A stretch of DNA of 64,000 nucleotides, taken from Christiangramia crocea. Its GTDB lineage: Bacteria; Bacteroidota; Bacteroidia; Flavobacteriales; Flavobacteriaceae. Below the pieces are notes generated by a model that searched no databases, had not been told where the DNA came from, and worked only from the letters and a program-made list of their open reading frames with translations. The translations under genes were made by a program, and so were the position numbers. The stretch spans positions 620,001-684,000 of the forward strand of contig NZ_JAJSON010000025.1 of NCBI RefSeq assembly GCF_022410465.1, in the 5' to 3' direction. Numbering within the stretch: position 1 is the first letter of the stretch; each line of letters begins with the position of its first letter. Shown here piece after piece: positions 45,019 to 58,243 of the stretch.

Positions 45019-48000
45019 ATGTCGAAAATTTTATTTAAACCTGAAAACTGCCGGAAATATATTTCTGCTTTTTTCATTATGTTCACTACATTCCTTTTTG
45101 CTCAGGAACAGGAAATTACTGGAACTGTTTCTGATGATAATGGGTTACCTCTACCAGGTGCCACAGTACTCATCAAAGGTACATCAAACGGTACAACTAC
45201 CGATATGGATGGGAATTTTTCGCTTGAAGTAACTAATCCTGAAGATAAGACACTTGTTATCTCATTTATTAGTTATGTGTCTCAGGAAATTCCAATTAAT
45301 AATCAGACATCATTTCAGATCATCCTTGAATCTGACCAGCAAGCGCTAAATGAAGTTGTGGTGGTGGGATATGGTGGAAAAAAAAGGGCAACCTTAACCG
45401 GTTCAATTTCTGAAGTGGAAGGAGAATCTTTGGCGGAAAGTCCACAGCCTAACCTTTCAAACTCGTTTGCCGGCCGGATGTCTGGTGTAATTACAACTAA
45501 CCGTGCGGGGGAGCCAGGATACGATGACTCTTCTATTTTAATTAGAGGCCTTGCCACTACTGGTAATAATGATGTACTTGTTGTTGTTGATGGTGTCCCT
45601 GGCCAGGTGGGAGGCTTGTCAAGGTTGTCTCCTGAGGACATCGAAAGCGTTACGGTTCTAAAAGATGCATCGGCAGCCATTTATGGTAGCCGGGCTGCTA
45701 ACGGTGTAATTCTTATTACCACCAAAAGGGGTAGAAATAATTCAAAGCCACAGATTTCCTATAAATTCGATATAGGGTTTTCCTCTCCTACCAGACTGCC
45801 AGACATGGCAGATGCCTCCACTTATGCACAAATAAGAAACGAAATCGCCTATTATAATAATCCTGATGGAGGTTTAAATCAAATTTATGATGATAGCGAA
45901 ATTGAATTATTCAGAAACGGATCAGATCCGATAAATTATCCTAATACCGACTGGGCTGAGGCAACACTACAGGATGTAGCAATTCAAACACAGCATCACT
46001 TAAATATTAGAGGAGGTGGAGAAAACACCAATTACTTCTTCTCTCTTGGAAAGACTTCCCAGGAGGGACTATATAAGAATGGAGCTACACAGTATGACCA
46101 GTATAATGTTCGTTCAAACATAGATGTAGACTTAAGCGACCGCTTAAATGTTGGATTATCTTTATCTGGAAGAAAAGAAGATCGTCAATTCCCAACGGAA
46201 GGAGCTGGATTTATTTTTAGATCTATTTATAGAGCCTACCCAACAATTCCAGCTTACTATCCTAATGGAAACCCTTCTACAGGAATTGAAAATGCCAACC
46301 CGGCTGTTTTAGCAACAGACCTTGGAGGCATTAATGATAACCCCAGGTATGTTTTCAATGGTATTCTAAGAGCGGAATATGAGCTTCCATTTCTGAAAGG
46401 CTTGTCTGTAGATGGTTTCTTTTCGGTTGATGAACTTTCAAATCGTGTGAGAAATTTCAGAACGCCATATACACTTTACAACTACAATCGTCAAAATGAT
46501 GTTTATGAGCAGGTTATTGCAGGAGGTGGTCCAGATATGCAAGCTTCTTTAGATGAGGAGCAATACAATGAATCTCAAACCGTTGCAAACATTAAACTGA
46601 ATTATCAAAACGAATTCAACGGGCATAATATCGATGCTTTTGTAGGTTACGAACAAAGTGAAACCAATTCTCATACGCTTGGGGCCAACAGGATTCATTT
46701 CCCAACAACACAAACTCCTGAACTTTCCCAGGGAGGACCGGCGGCGACCGATAGAAATAACTATGGATATAGTTTCAATTTCACTCGCCAAAGTTTCCTG
46801 AGCCGAATCGCTTATGATTATGAAGAAAAATATCTGGCAGAATTCCAGATGAGAGCAGACGGTTCATCAAATTTCCCGGATGGTAAAAGATTTGGATATT
46901 TCCCCTCTATTTCTGCTGGATATAGAATTACTGAAGAGGAATGGTTTAATATAGAGTTCTTTGATGATCTTAAATTTCGTGCTTCTTATGGTCAGTTAGG
47001 TAATGATAATGTTGGCCAATTTCAATATTATGACAATTATTCATTCAACAACCGTTATATAATTGGAAATGAAGTGGTAACCGGTATTGATCTTACAAGA
47101 CTGGCAAACCCTAATATTACCTGGGAGGTCGCAAAAAAGACTGATATAGCCATTAATGCCAACTGGCTAGAGCATTTTAGCACAGAACTGGTTTATTTTA
47201 GACAAAACAGAACCGATATTCTTATTAACAGAAATGCTTCAATTCCTGAGGTAACAGGTATTGTTAACCCCTATGATGCGCAGACACTTGTTCCGGCAGA
47301 AAATATCGGAGCTGTAGACAGTCATGGTTTTGAAGCTAGCCTGGGATATCAACATAATAGTGATGATGATTTTGATTTCAATATCATGGGTAACTTCACA
47401 TATGCGAAGAACGAAATCCAGTTTATAGATGAGGCCGCAGGAATCCCCGATTATCAAAGACAAACAGGAAGACCTATGAATACTTACTTATTATATAAGA
47501 CCCTAGGCATTTTCCAAAGTCAGGAAGAAATTGACAATACCCCCTCTGTTCCAGGTGCAAAACCTGGAGATCTGATCTTTGAAGATTTAAACGGCGATGG
47601 AGAGATCACTGCTGATGATCAATATCGAACCAAATACGGGAATATTCCGAGAATGACATTTGGCCTTACCTTCGATGCCACTTATAAGAATTTTGACCTG
47701 TCAGCCGTAATTTCAGGGCAGGGCCAGGTAAGACAATATGTCTTGCCAGAATCCGGAACAATTGGTAACTTTTATAGCAGTTGGGCCGATAACCGCTGGA
47801 GCCCGAACAATACGGATGGTACTTACCCCAGAGTTAGCGAAAGATCTTCTTCTGCAGTTAGTGGAGGCCTTTACAGAAACGATTTCTGGTTAGATAATAA
47901 TGCTTTTGTGAGGTTAAAAAGTTTGCAGGTAGGATACACCCTTCCCAAAGACTGGATGGAAAGGTTATCCTTATCAAATGCTAGAGTTTATGCTAGTGGA

Positions 48001-48117
48001 TTTAACCTTTTAACCCTTACCGAAGTGGAAGATTATGATCCGGAAGGTTTTAGTGAAAGCGGACAGTTCTATCCACAACAGAAAATTATAAACCTAGGAT
48101 TAAACGTTCAATTCTAA
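45019..48117 (+). CDS. SusC/RagA family TonB-dependent transporter (arabinogalactan-type locus)
   Basis: A 1032-residue outer-membrane transporter. Signal peptide (MFTTFLFAQEQE), CarboxypepD_reg-like domain (ITGTVSDDNGLPLPGATVLI), plug (LNEVVVVGYGGKKRATLTGS, SVTVLKDASAAIYGSRAANG) and barrel ending IINLGLNVQF. It is the first gene of the HTCS-linked operon, divergent from the regulator. With the SusD 9 bp downstream, it should import fragments made by the surface enzymes of this operon. Confidence 0.96.
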   Translation: MSKILFKPENCRKYISAFFIMFTTFLFAQEQEITGTVSDDNGLPLPGATVLIKGTSNGTTTDMDGNFSLEVTNPEDKTLVISFISYVSQEIPINNQTSFQIILESDQQALNEVVVVGYGGKKRATLTGSISEVEGESLAESPQPNLSNSFAGRMSGVITTNRAGEPGYDDSSILIRGLATTGNNDVLVVVDGVPGQVGGLSRLSPEDIESVTVLKDASAAIYGSRAANGVILITTKRGRNNSKPQISYKFDIGFSSPTRLPDMADASTYAQIRNEIAYYNNPDGGLNQIYDDSEIELFRNGSDPINYPNTDWAEATLQDVAIQTQHHLNIRGGGENTNYFFSLGKTSQEGLYKNGATQYDQYNVRSNIDVDLSDRLNVGLSLSGRKEDRQFPTEGAGFIFRSIYRAYPTIPAYYPNGNPSTGIENANPAVLATDLGGINDNPRYVFNGILRAEYELPFLKGLSVDGFFSVDELSNRVRNFRTPYTLYNYNRQNDVYEQVIAGGGPDMQASLDEEQYNESQTVANIKLNYQNEFNGHNIDAFVGYEQSETNSHTLGANRIHFPTTQTPELSQGGPAATDRNNYGYSFNFTRQSFLSRIAYDYEEKYLAEFQMRADGSSNFPDGKRFGYFPSISAGYRITEEEWFNIEFFDDLKFRASYGQLGNDNVGQFQYYDNYSFNNRYIIGNEVVTGIDLTRLANPNITWEVAKKTDIAINANWLEHFSTELVYFRQNRTDILINRNASIPEVTGIVNPYDAQTLVPAENIGAVDSHGFEASLGYQHNSDDDFDFNIMGNFTYAKNEIQFIDEAAGIPDYQRQTGRPMNTYLLYKTLGIFQSQEEIDNTPSVPGAKPGDLIFEDLNGDGEITADDQYRTKYGNIPRMTFGLTFDATYKNFDLSAVISGQGQVRQYVLPESGTIGNFYSSWADNRWSPNNTDGTYPRVSERSSSAVSGGLYRNDFWLDNNAFVRLKSLQVGYTLPKDWMERLSLSNARVYASGFNLLTLTEVEDYDPEGFSESGQFYPQQKIINLGLNVQF

Positions 48118-48126
48118 AAATATACT

Positions 48127-49818
48127 ATGAAAAATATATTCAACATTAAATTAATATATGCCGCTCTTATTAGCAGTATATTATTAACAGGATGCGAAAA
48201 GGATTTTTTGGAAATAACACCAACAGATCGTGTTTCGGATGCTGCGATCCTCTCAGACTCTACCCTATTTGAAGCATTTGTGATAAATAGATACCTAGGG
48301 GTTCGCCTTACCAATAAAGAAGGTGACGGAAGTTTACCCGGATTTGGCCGGGGATTCGAATATGCCATGTGGAGTTCCCTTACCGATGAATCCATCTATA
48401 ACAATGATGATAATACCTGGTTAATACAGCAGGGACAATTATCTCCCGAAAATACCGGAATAGCCGGTACCTTTTGGGGACGTAGTTATAGGAGCATTAG
48501 GGAAATAAACTACGCTTTGGCTAATATTGATGATTTACAAATGAGTCAATCTCACAAGAATCTTCTTAAAGCTGAATTACATTTTATACGTGCTTACCGC
48601 TACCATGATCTTATCAGAAATTATGGTCGCGTAGTCCTGGTTGGGGATAGAGTAGCTGAACTGGGAGATGATTTTTCAGATCCGTCATTATTCGAGAGAA
48701 GTTCCATACAGGAAGGAATTGACTATGCAATAAGTGAATTGAATCTCGCTATTGAAGGATTACCGGTTAACAACAACGCTAACTGGCAGGAAGGTCGTGC
48801 CACAAAAGGTGCTGCCATGGGTCTAAAATCAAGATTACTGCTGTATGCTGCCAGCCCTCTTTATACAGAAGGTTCTACAGATACACAGAAGTGGGCTGAA
48901 GCTGCTCAGGCTGCTAAAGAAGTTATGGATCTTGGAGTTTACAATCTTTATCCGGATTACAGTGAACTTTTCCTAACCCCGGGATCAAATAGTGAAATAA
49001 TCTTTGCAAGATATTATAACCTTAACCAGTTACATACTCACCTGGAGATTGCCAACGGACCCAATGGTTATGGCGGATGGGGTGGAAATGTACCATTACA
49101 GAATCTTGTAGACGATTATGAAATGGAAGATGGTAGTGAATTTAGCTGGAATGACCCTGAAGAAGCTAAAAACCCGTACGAAAACCGTGACCCAAGATTC
49201 TATGAGACCATATTATATAATGGTGCGGAGTACAGAGGAAGAGAAGTTGAAACCTTCGTACCAGGGGGACTGGACAGCCAGGATGGTCCTGCTAACTGGA
49301 ACACTAGTAAAAGTGGATATTATCTTAGAAAATTTATTGATGAAGATTTACCAATCCAGAATCCATGGGGAGCTGCAGGAATACAAAACTGGATCTATAT
49401 AAGATATGCTGAAATTTTACTGAATTATGCTGAAGCTAAGAATGAAGCCGGCGGGCCGGATGAATCGGTTTATGCAGCAATCGACGCAATAAGGGAAAGA
49501 GCAGGCATGCCTCCTCTTCCTGAAGGTCTTTCTCAATCAGAAATGAGAGAAAGAATACGTCATGAAAGAAGAATTGAATTAGCCTTTGAAGAACATCGCT
49601 TTTATGACGTTAGACGTTGGTTGATTGCCAACGAGACAGCAAATGAACCAGCTAAGGGAATTACCATTACCAAAGATGATAATGGAGATCTTTCCTATGA
49701 AATCAAAACAGCTCTTGAGGGACGTAGTTTTAAAGAGAAGCATTACTGGTTACCAATTCCACGTGCCGAGATTTTAGCTTCAGATAACCAGCTTGAGCAA
49801 AATCCAGGATATAACTAA
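48127..49818 (+). CDS. SusD/RagB family glycan-binding lipoprotein (arabinogalactan-type locus)
   Basis: A 563-residue SusD protein. Lipobox LISSILLTGCEKDFLEITPT; core motifs LLKAELHFIRAYRYHDLIRN, GRATKGAAMGLKSRLLLYAA and IRYAEILLNYAEAKNEAGGP; end HRFYDVRRWLIANETANEPA and QLEQNPGYN. It pairs with the SusC gene 9 bp upstream. A strong hairpin follows it, separating susCD from the enzyme genes. Confidence 0.95.
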   Translation: MKNIFNIKLIYAALISSILLTGCEKDFLEITPTDRVSDAAILSDSTLFEAFVINRYLGVRLTNKEGDGSLPGFGRGFEYAMWSSLTDESIYNNDDNTWLIQQGQLSPENTGIAGTFWGRSYRSIREINYALANIDDLQMSQSHKNLLKAELHFIRAYRYHDLIRNYGRVVLVGDRVAELGDDFSDPSLFERSSIQEGIDYAISELNLAIEGLPVNNNANWQEGRATKGAAMGLKSRLLLYAASPLYTEGSTDTQKWAEAAQAAKEVMDLGVYNLYPDYSELFLTPGSNSEIIFARYYNLNQLHTHLEIANGPNGYGGWGGNVPLQNLVDDYEMEDGSEFSWNDPEEAKNPYENRDPRFYETILYNGAEYRGREVETFVPGGLDSQDGPANWNTSKSGYYLRKFIDEDLPIQNPWGAAGIQNWIYIRYAEILLNYAEAKNEAGGPDESVYAAIDAIRERAGMPPLPEGLSQSEMRERIRHERRIELAFEEHRFYDVRRWLIANETANEPAKGITITKDDNGDLSYEIKTALEGRSFKEKHYWLPIPRAEILASDNQLEQNPGYN

Positions 49819-49849
49819 AATTTAATTTTTGTTTCAGTAGTTAGTTTTT

Positions 49850-49888
49850 ATCGGCTGTATCCGGACCTTCAGGTCGGATACAGTCGAT
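49850..49888 (+). terminator. Strong hairpin between susD and GH30 gene
   Basis: Stem ATCGGCTGTATCCGGACC / GGTCGGATACAGTCGAT (one G-T pair, one bulged G), loop TTCA, followed by TTTATAAATTTTT. It may be a partial terminator or a 3'-end stabiliser giving more SusCD than enzyme mRNA. It is placed exactly like the hairpin after the arabinan-locus susD. Confidence 0.7.
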
Positions 49889-49947
49889 TTATAAATTTTT
49901 AAGTAGAAGACAGGCCTACTAACCTAGTACAACTCTTAATCTTTAAA

Positions 49948-51531
49948 ATGAAAATTAAAAGACATTTTTTTATACAAGGACTAATACTAAATTTCTCCTT
50001 CCTTATATTATTTGCCAGCTGTGTATCCTGCCAGGAGAATGAAGATCTGAATGAATCAATACCTCCTCCTGAGAAGGAAGATGGGAGAATAAGTTTAATT
50101 ATTGACCCAAGCCTAACCTATCAAACCATAGATAATTTTGGAGCAAGTGATGCCTGGTCCACCCAATTTGTTGGAAGATGGCCAGAAGCCAAGAAAAATG
50201 CCATGGCTGATCTTCTATTCAGCTCAGAAAATGATGAACAGGGCAATCCTCTAGGTATTGGCCTTTCATTATGGCGATTCAACCTGGGAGCGGGAAGTGC
50301 TGCACAGGGATCTTCCAGTGGTATCTCAGACTCCTGGAGAAGAGGTGAGTCGTTTGTGGTGCCGCAAACCGGGGAATATAACTGGTCAAAAATGGCCGGA
50401 CAGGTTTGGTTTGCCAATGCAGCTAAATCTCTTGGGGTTGAAAAACTACTTGTTTTCACCAATAGCCCCCCCGTTACAATTACCAGAAATGGCAAAGCCT
50501 TTACCAGTGATCCAAATCTTTCCAATTTAGCTCCGGAAAATTATGATGATTTTGCCATTTATCTGGCTAATGTAGTTGAAGGAATGGCAGAAATGGGTTT
50601 GGAAGTTGATTATATAAGCCCTGTTAATGAACCCCAATGGGACTGGACAGGAGGCCAGGAAGGAACTCCTTTCTGGAATAATGAAATTGCGGGAATTGTA
50701 AGGGCTATTAGCTCAGAGTTCACCGAAAGGAATCTGACTCAAAAAATAGATCTACCCGAGGCAGGACAGATTAATTACCTGTATGAAACAGGAAATAAAC
50801 CGGGACGATCAGATCAGATTGACGATTTTTTTAATACTTCTTCAGAAAACTATATTGGTGATCAGGACTTAGTGAGCAAGGTTATTTCCGGTCATAGCTA
50901 CTTCACTACTTCCCCCTATTCCAATATGGTTTCCATGCGCAAAAATCTTGATTCCAAGCTTGAAAGTATCCCGAATCTAAAATATTGGATGTCTGAATAC
51001 TGTATTTTAGGTGATAATGCGGGTGAAATTGAAGGAAATGGTAGGGATTTAGGAATAAACCCGGCTTTATATATTGCCCGTGTTATCCATAGTGACCTAA
51101 CTGTTTCTAATGCATCTGCATGGCACTGGTGGCTGGCAATTTCGCCTTATAATTATAAGGATGGGCTGATCTATGTAGACAAAAATGAACAAAACGGAAA
51201 TTTTTATGAAAGCAAAATGTTATGGGCTCTTGGAAATTATAGCCGCTTTATAAGACCAGGATTTCGAAGGATCAAAATAAGTTCTTCTAACTCTAATAAG
51301 GATTTCCTATATTCTGCCTACAAAAATCCTGAAACAGGAGAAAAAATAGTTGTTATTGTTAATTCCAAATACGAAGACATTTCTATCGATCTGGAAGCAA
51401 AAGGCAATGAAATTAAGGATTTAACTGCTTATGTAACTTCTCCTGTAAAAAACCTGGAAAAAATGAACCTTCAATTAAACGATTCGTATAAGATTCCAAA
51501 AAGATCCATAACCACATTGATCTTCAACTAA
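49948..51531 (+). CDS. GH30 glycoside hydrolase, probable endo-beta-1,6-galactanase
   Basis: A 527-residue lipoprotein (ILFASCVSCQENEDLNE). The (beta/alpha)8 barrel of GH30 starts with YQTIDNFGASDAWSTQFVGR and IGLSLWRFNLGAGSAAQGSS. The acid/base Glu is in VDYISPVNEPQWDWTGG (about residue 228) and the nucleophile Glu in YWMSEYCILGDN (about 350). The short all-beta side domain at the end (FIRPGFRRIKISSSNS) is the GH30 type. The WSTQF and NEPQWDW context resembles subfamily 5 enzymes that cut beta-1,6-galactan side chains of arabinogalactan. Other GH30 activities (beta-1,6-glucanase, xylanase) cannot be excluded, but the neighbours favour galactanase. Confidence 0.85.
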   Translation: MKIKRHFFIQGLILNFSFLILFASCVSCQENEDLNESIPPPEKEDGRISLIIDPSLTYQTIDNFGASDAWSTQFVGRWPEAKKNAMADLLFSSENDEQGNPLGIGLSLWRFNLGAGSAAQGSSSGISDSWRRGESFVVPQTGEYNWSKMAGQVWFANAAKSLGVEKLLVFTNSPPVTITRNGKAFTSDPNLSNLAPENYDDFAIYLANVVEGMAEMGLEVDYISPVNEPQWDWTGGQEGTPFWNNEIAGIVRAISSEFTERNLTQKIDLPEAGQINYLYETGNKPGRSDQIDDFFNTSSENYIGDQDLVSKVISGHSYFTTSPYSNMVSMRKNLDSKLESIPNLKYWMSEYCILGDNAGEIEGNGRDLGINPALYIARVIHSDLTVSNASAWHWWLAISPYNYKDGLIYVDKNEQNGNFYESKMLWALGNYSRFIRPGFRRIKISSSNSNKDFLYSAYKNPETGEKIVVIVNSKYEDISIDLEAKGNEIKDLTAYVTSPVKNLEKMNLQLNDSYKIPKRSITTLIFN

Positions 51532-51538
51532 CTAAATT

Positions 51539-53953
51539 ATGAACAGGATAAATTATAAACATCTATTAGCCTTATTGATATTATTGATTCTTAATACTGA
51601 ATTATCAGCACAACAAGCTGGAAAAGAACTTTTCAATGAAGGCTGGAGTTTTAAGAAAGGTGACAGCACTGAGGTATTTTCCAATTCTGACTGGAGAAGC
51701 GTACAACTGCCACACGACTGGAGTATTGAAGGTCCATTCAATTCAAGATGGGCCAGTGGTACCGGATTTCTTCCAGGTGGAATTGGCTGGTATAAGAAGA
51801 GTTTTGATATAGCCGATTATAGCCCGGAAAAAACATATTCTATCTACTTTGATGGTGTTTATAAGAACTCTGAGGTCTGGATCAACGGACATTATCTTGG
51901 GAAAAGACCAAACGGGTTTATCCCTTTTCAGTATGAGCTTACCCCCTACCTTAAGGCAAATGATAATCAAATAATTGTTAAAGCAGATCACACCCAACAT
52001 GCAGATTCCAGATATTATACAGGATCTGGAATTTATCGAAATGTATATCTACTGAAACAAAACCCAGTACATTTCGCACAATGGGGTGTTTTCTTTACTA
52101 CCCCTGAAATTTCTGAAAACAGCTCAAAAGCTAAGGTTTCAGTAGAAGTTAGAAACAAAACCAAGGATACCGTTCAGACGATCATTCATGCAGAATTATT
52201 TGATAAACAGGGCAATGTTGTGGCTACTAAAGATAAACCGCTTTGGCTAAGACCCGGAAAACAGAATTATGTAGAATTGAATTTCTATGTTTCTGATCCA
52301 AAACTCTGGTCCCCGGAAAATCCAAATCTCTATGATCTAAAAGTCAGTATTCAAAAAGCCGATCACTCGGTTGTCGATGTCTGGGAGCAAAAAGTCGGAT
52401 TTAGAACTTTTAGATTTGACGCAGACAAGGGCTTTTTTCTCAATGGAGAGAATATGCTAATAAAGGGAGTTTGCATTCACCACGATGCCGGAGCTTTAGG
52501 TGCGGCTGTACCAAAAGAGGTATGGAGGGAAAGATTTGAAACCATTAAGGAACTAGGTGCCAATGCAATCAGGATGAGCCATTATCCTCATCAGGATTAT
52601 ATCTATGACCTGGCTGATGAAATGGGATTCCTGGTTCAGGATGAAGCTTTTGACGAGTGGGAGTTCGGAAAGAATAAATGGATCACTGGCTGGAATGTGG
52701 GAACTCCTGGCAATGATGGTTCTCATGAAGAGTTTGCAGAATGGGGAACACAGGATGTTCAGGATATGATTAGACGTAATAGAAACCATGTTTCTATCAT
52801 CATGTGGAGTATTGGAAATGAAGTAGATTATCCCAATGATCCTTATAGCCATCCAGTACTGGACGAAGGTCGAAATCCGCAGATCTATGGGAAAGGCTAT
52901 CAGCCCCAAAATCCCCCAGTTGAACAGTTAGGAAAACTGGCCAATGAATTAGTGAAAGCTGCCAAAATGTTCGATACTACAAGAGTGGTAACTGCTGCGC
53001 TCGCAGGAGTTACCATGTCTAATTATACTATCTATCCTGAAGTTCTGGATATTGTTGGCTACAATTATCAGGAATTCAGGTATGAAGAAGACCATAAAGC
53101 TTTTCCCGATAGAGTGATCTACGGGAGTGAAAACGGAGATGCACTTGATGCATGGTTGGCGGTGAAAGAAAATGATTATATCTCTTCACAATTCCTGTGG
53201 ACCGCATTCGACTTTATGGGCGAAGCAAGGGAATGGCCAAACAGAAGTAGTGGCGCGGGAATCATAGACCTGGCGGGAAAACCAAAACCCGATTTTTATT
53301 TTAGAAAAAGTCTCTGGAGTGAAGAACCAATGATTTTTTTAGGAATAACCGATAGTAAAAGCAATGTTCTGGGAAGAAGAAACATCGAAGAGTCCTGGAC
53401 CGGCAATAATGGAGAATCCAAATGGGTAACCGTTTATACAAATACTGAAGAAGCCGAATTATTTCTGAATGATAGATCTTTAGGCAGACAAAAAGCAACT
53501 TATTCGAACGAAAAAATGATCGCCTGGGAAGTTCCTTTTGAAAAAGGAGAACTAAAAGCAATAGGGTATATTAATGGAAAAAAAGTGGCCGAATACAACG
53601 TAGAGACCTTTGGTAAAGCCTCTAAAATTCAAACCTTAATTAATAAGGATTCTTTCTCAAAAAAAGGCGACATCATTCTTCTTGATCTTCTACTGATGGA
53701 CAATCAGGGAAATCAAATAACCGATCAGGACCAGATAATTGATTTTGAAATCAATGGACCCGGAAAAATTCTTGGCCTTGAAAGCGGTGACCGTAACAGT
53801 CATGAAAATTATCAGGCATCCCAAAGAAAAACATACCGGGGTAAACTAAGGGCTTATATCCAGATAACAGATGATTCAGATCAAAATCTGGAAATAAGCA
53901 TAATAAGTGAAGATTTTGGTAAGGAAAGAGTGAAAGTCAAAAAAATAATATAA
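51539..53953 (+). CDS. GH2 beta-galactosidase-like glycosidase
   Basis: An 804-residue GH2 enzyme with signal peptide (LNTELSAQQA). Sugar-binding domain (VQLPHDWSIEGPFNSRWASG, GIGWYKKSFDI), immunoglobulin-like middle domain, then the barrel (GVCIHHDAGALGAAVP) with acid/base Glu in IIMWSIGNEVDYPN (~428) and nucleophile Glu in VIYGSENGDALD (~530). C-terminal DUF4982-like and Ig-like domains follow. This domain order is seen in beta-galactosidases of Bacteroidota polysaccharide loci. It is only 7 bp after the GH30 gene. Beta-glucuronidase or other GH2 activities are possible but less likely. Confidence 0.85.
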   Translation: MNRINYKHLLALLILLILNTELSAQQAGKELFNEGWSFKKGDSTEVFSNSDWRSVQLPHDWSIEGPFNSRWASGTGFLPGGIGWYKKSFDIADYSPEKTYSIYFDGVYKNSEVWINGHYLGKRPNGFIPFQYELTPYLKANDNQIIVKADHTQHADSRYYTGSGIYRNVYLLKQNPVHFAQWGVFFTTPEISENSSKAKVSVEVRNKTKDTVQTIIHAELFDKQGNVVATKDKPLWLRPGKQNYVELNFYVSDPKLWSPENPNLYDLKVSIQKADHSVVDVWEQKVGFRTFRFDADKGFFLNGENMLIKGVCIHHDAGALGAAVPKEVWRERFETIKELGANAIRMSHYPHQDYIYDLADEMGFLVQDEAFDEWEFGKNKWITGWNVGTPGNDGSHEEFAEWGTQDVQDMIRRNRNHVSIIMWSIGNEVDYPNDPYSHPVLDEGRNPQIYGKGYQPQNPPVEQLGKLANELVKAAKMFDTTRVVTAALAGVTMSNYTIYPEVLDIVGYNYQEFRYEEDHKAFPDRVIYGSENGDALDAWLAVKENDYISSQFLWTAFDFMGEAREWPNRSSGAGIIDLAGKPKPDFYFRKSLWSEEPMIFLGITDSKSNVLGRRNIEESWTGNNGESKWVTVYTNTEEAELFLNDRSLGRQKATYSNEKMIAWEVPFEKGELKAIGYINGKKVAEYNVETFGKASKIQTLINKDSFSKKGDIILLDLLLMDNQGNQITDQDQIIDFEINGPGKILGLESGDRNSHENYQASQRKTYRGKLRAYIQITDDSDQNLEISIISEDFGKERVKVKKII

Positions 53954-54025
53954 ACAGGACAAAATAGAAGTTCCTTTTTGGAGGATTTCAATAAAAAAAT
54001 AAAATTTCATTATCATAAATTTTAA

Positions 54026-54040
54026 GTGTAATTTAAACAC
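54026..54040. promoter_or_regulatory. Candidate AraR operator before the LacZ-like GH2 gene
   Basis: Plus strand GTGT-AATTTAA-ACAC preceded by AA: intact inverted arms, as in the susC/araR gap. It lies 45 bp before the GH2 start, inside the HTCS-type operon, and in the largest gap (132 bp) between its enzyme genes. Confidence 0.5.
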
Positions 54041-54061
54041 CTGAATTTGTTTTGTGAATAA

Positions 54062-57193
<3,132 letters not shown>

Positions 57194-57206
57194 AATTGAA
57201 ATACTC

Positions 57207-58205
57207 ATGCAATTAAAATTCATATTATGCATACTGATCTTACTGCCCTTGGCCAGTCTTGCCCAGGAAAAAAAACTTAGAAAACAGATACCCCTGGATT
57301 CGATAAGACTAAGCGATCCTTTTATCCTGGCAGATGAGAACACCTCTACCTATTTTATGACCGGCTCTGGTGGCAAAATGTGGAAAAGTAAAGATTTAGC
57401 ATTCTGGACCGGTCCGTTTGATGTGGTAAAGCATGATCCTGATTCCTGGATGGGAAAAAACCCGATGATATGGGCGGCAGAACTACACAAATACAAGGGG
57501 AAATATTACTATTTTGCCACTTTCACCAATAGGGATATAAAGATCGATACGGTTAAAGGAAATGTTATTGAGCGCCGCGCAAGCCATGTGCTAGTAAGTG
57601 ACAAACCAGACGGCCCATATGTTCCCATGAAAGATGATACATATTTACCTCCAGATAAACCGACTTTAGACGGGACATTATGGGTAGACCAACAGGATAC
57701 TCCTTATATGATCTATTGTCATGAATGGTTGCAGAACTGGGATGGAACCATGGAGAAAATTGAATTGAAACCAGATCTAAGTGGCTCTCTTGGTAAAGGT
57801 GAAATTCTTTTCAGGGCCAGCGACTCCCCATGGAGCAAGGAAAAGAATGATGAAGGTAAAACCATTCCCAATAAAGTGACCGATGGCCCATTCATTTTTA
57901 GAACTCAAACCGGAAAATTAGGCATGCTATGGACAAGTTGGGTGCACGATGATTATACACAAGGTGTTGCTTACTCTGAGAGCGGAACCATAGACGGTCC
58001 ATGGATTCAGGAAGAAGAGCCTATTACCCCGCCCAATTATGGTCACGGAATGCTGTTCACTAATTTCGATGGACAGTTATTAATGTCTTTACATAGCCAC
58101 CGTGTAGGAGAAAACGGAAGGTATATACGCCATCCAAAACTCTTTAAAGTTGATATATCAGGAGATAAACTGGTTGTTGGCGAAAGCTATGATCCTGGTG
58201 AATAG
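57207..58205 (+). CDS. GH43 exo-glycosidase, probable alpha-L-arabinofuranosidase
   Basis: A 332-residue secreted protein (LPLASLAQEKK). GH43 motifs: SIRLSDPFILADENTSTYFM (base Asp), IWAAELHKYKGKYYYFATFT, LDGTLWVDQQDTPYMIYCHE (Asp) and VTDGPFIFRTQTGKLGMLWT. The expected acidic residue before GPFIF is Asp-Gly here, whereas many GH43 proteins have Glu-Gly or Glu-Ala, so the general acid needs checking; the neighbouring Glu in WAAELH is not the usual acid. An exo-arabinofuranosidase or exo-beta-galactanase role would fit the operon. It lies 14 bp after the GH2 gene. Confidence 0.8.
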   Translation: MQLKFILCILILLPLASLAQEKKLRKQIPLDSIRLSDPFILADENTSTYFMTGSGGKMWKSKDLAFWTGPFDVVKHDPDSWMGKNPMIWAAELHKYKGKYYYFATFTNRDIKIDTVKGNVIERRASHVLVSDKPDGPYVPMKDDTYLPPDKPTLDGTLWVDQQDTPYMIYCHEWLQNWDGTMEKIELKPDLSGSLGKGEILFRASDSPWSKEKNDEGKTIPNKVTDGPFIFRTQTGKLGMLWTSWVHDDYTQGVAYSESGTIDGPWIQEEEPITPPNYGHGMLFTNFDGQLLMSLHSHRVGENGRYIRHPKLFKVDISGDKLVVGESYDPGE

Positions 58206-58243
58206 GGTTACCCCCATTAAACCATCAAAATCGACATTTTGAT

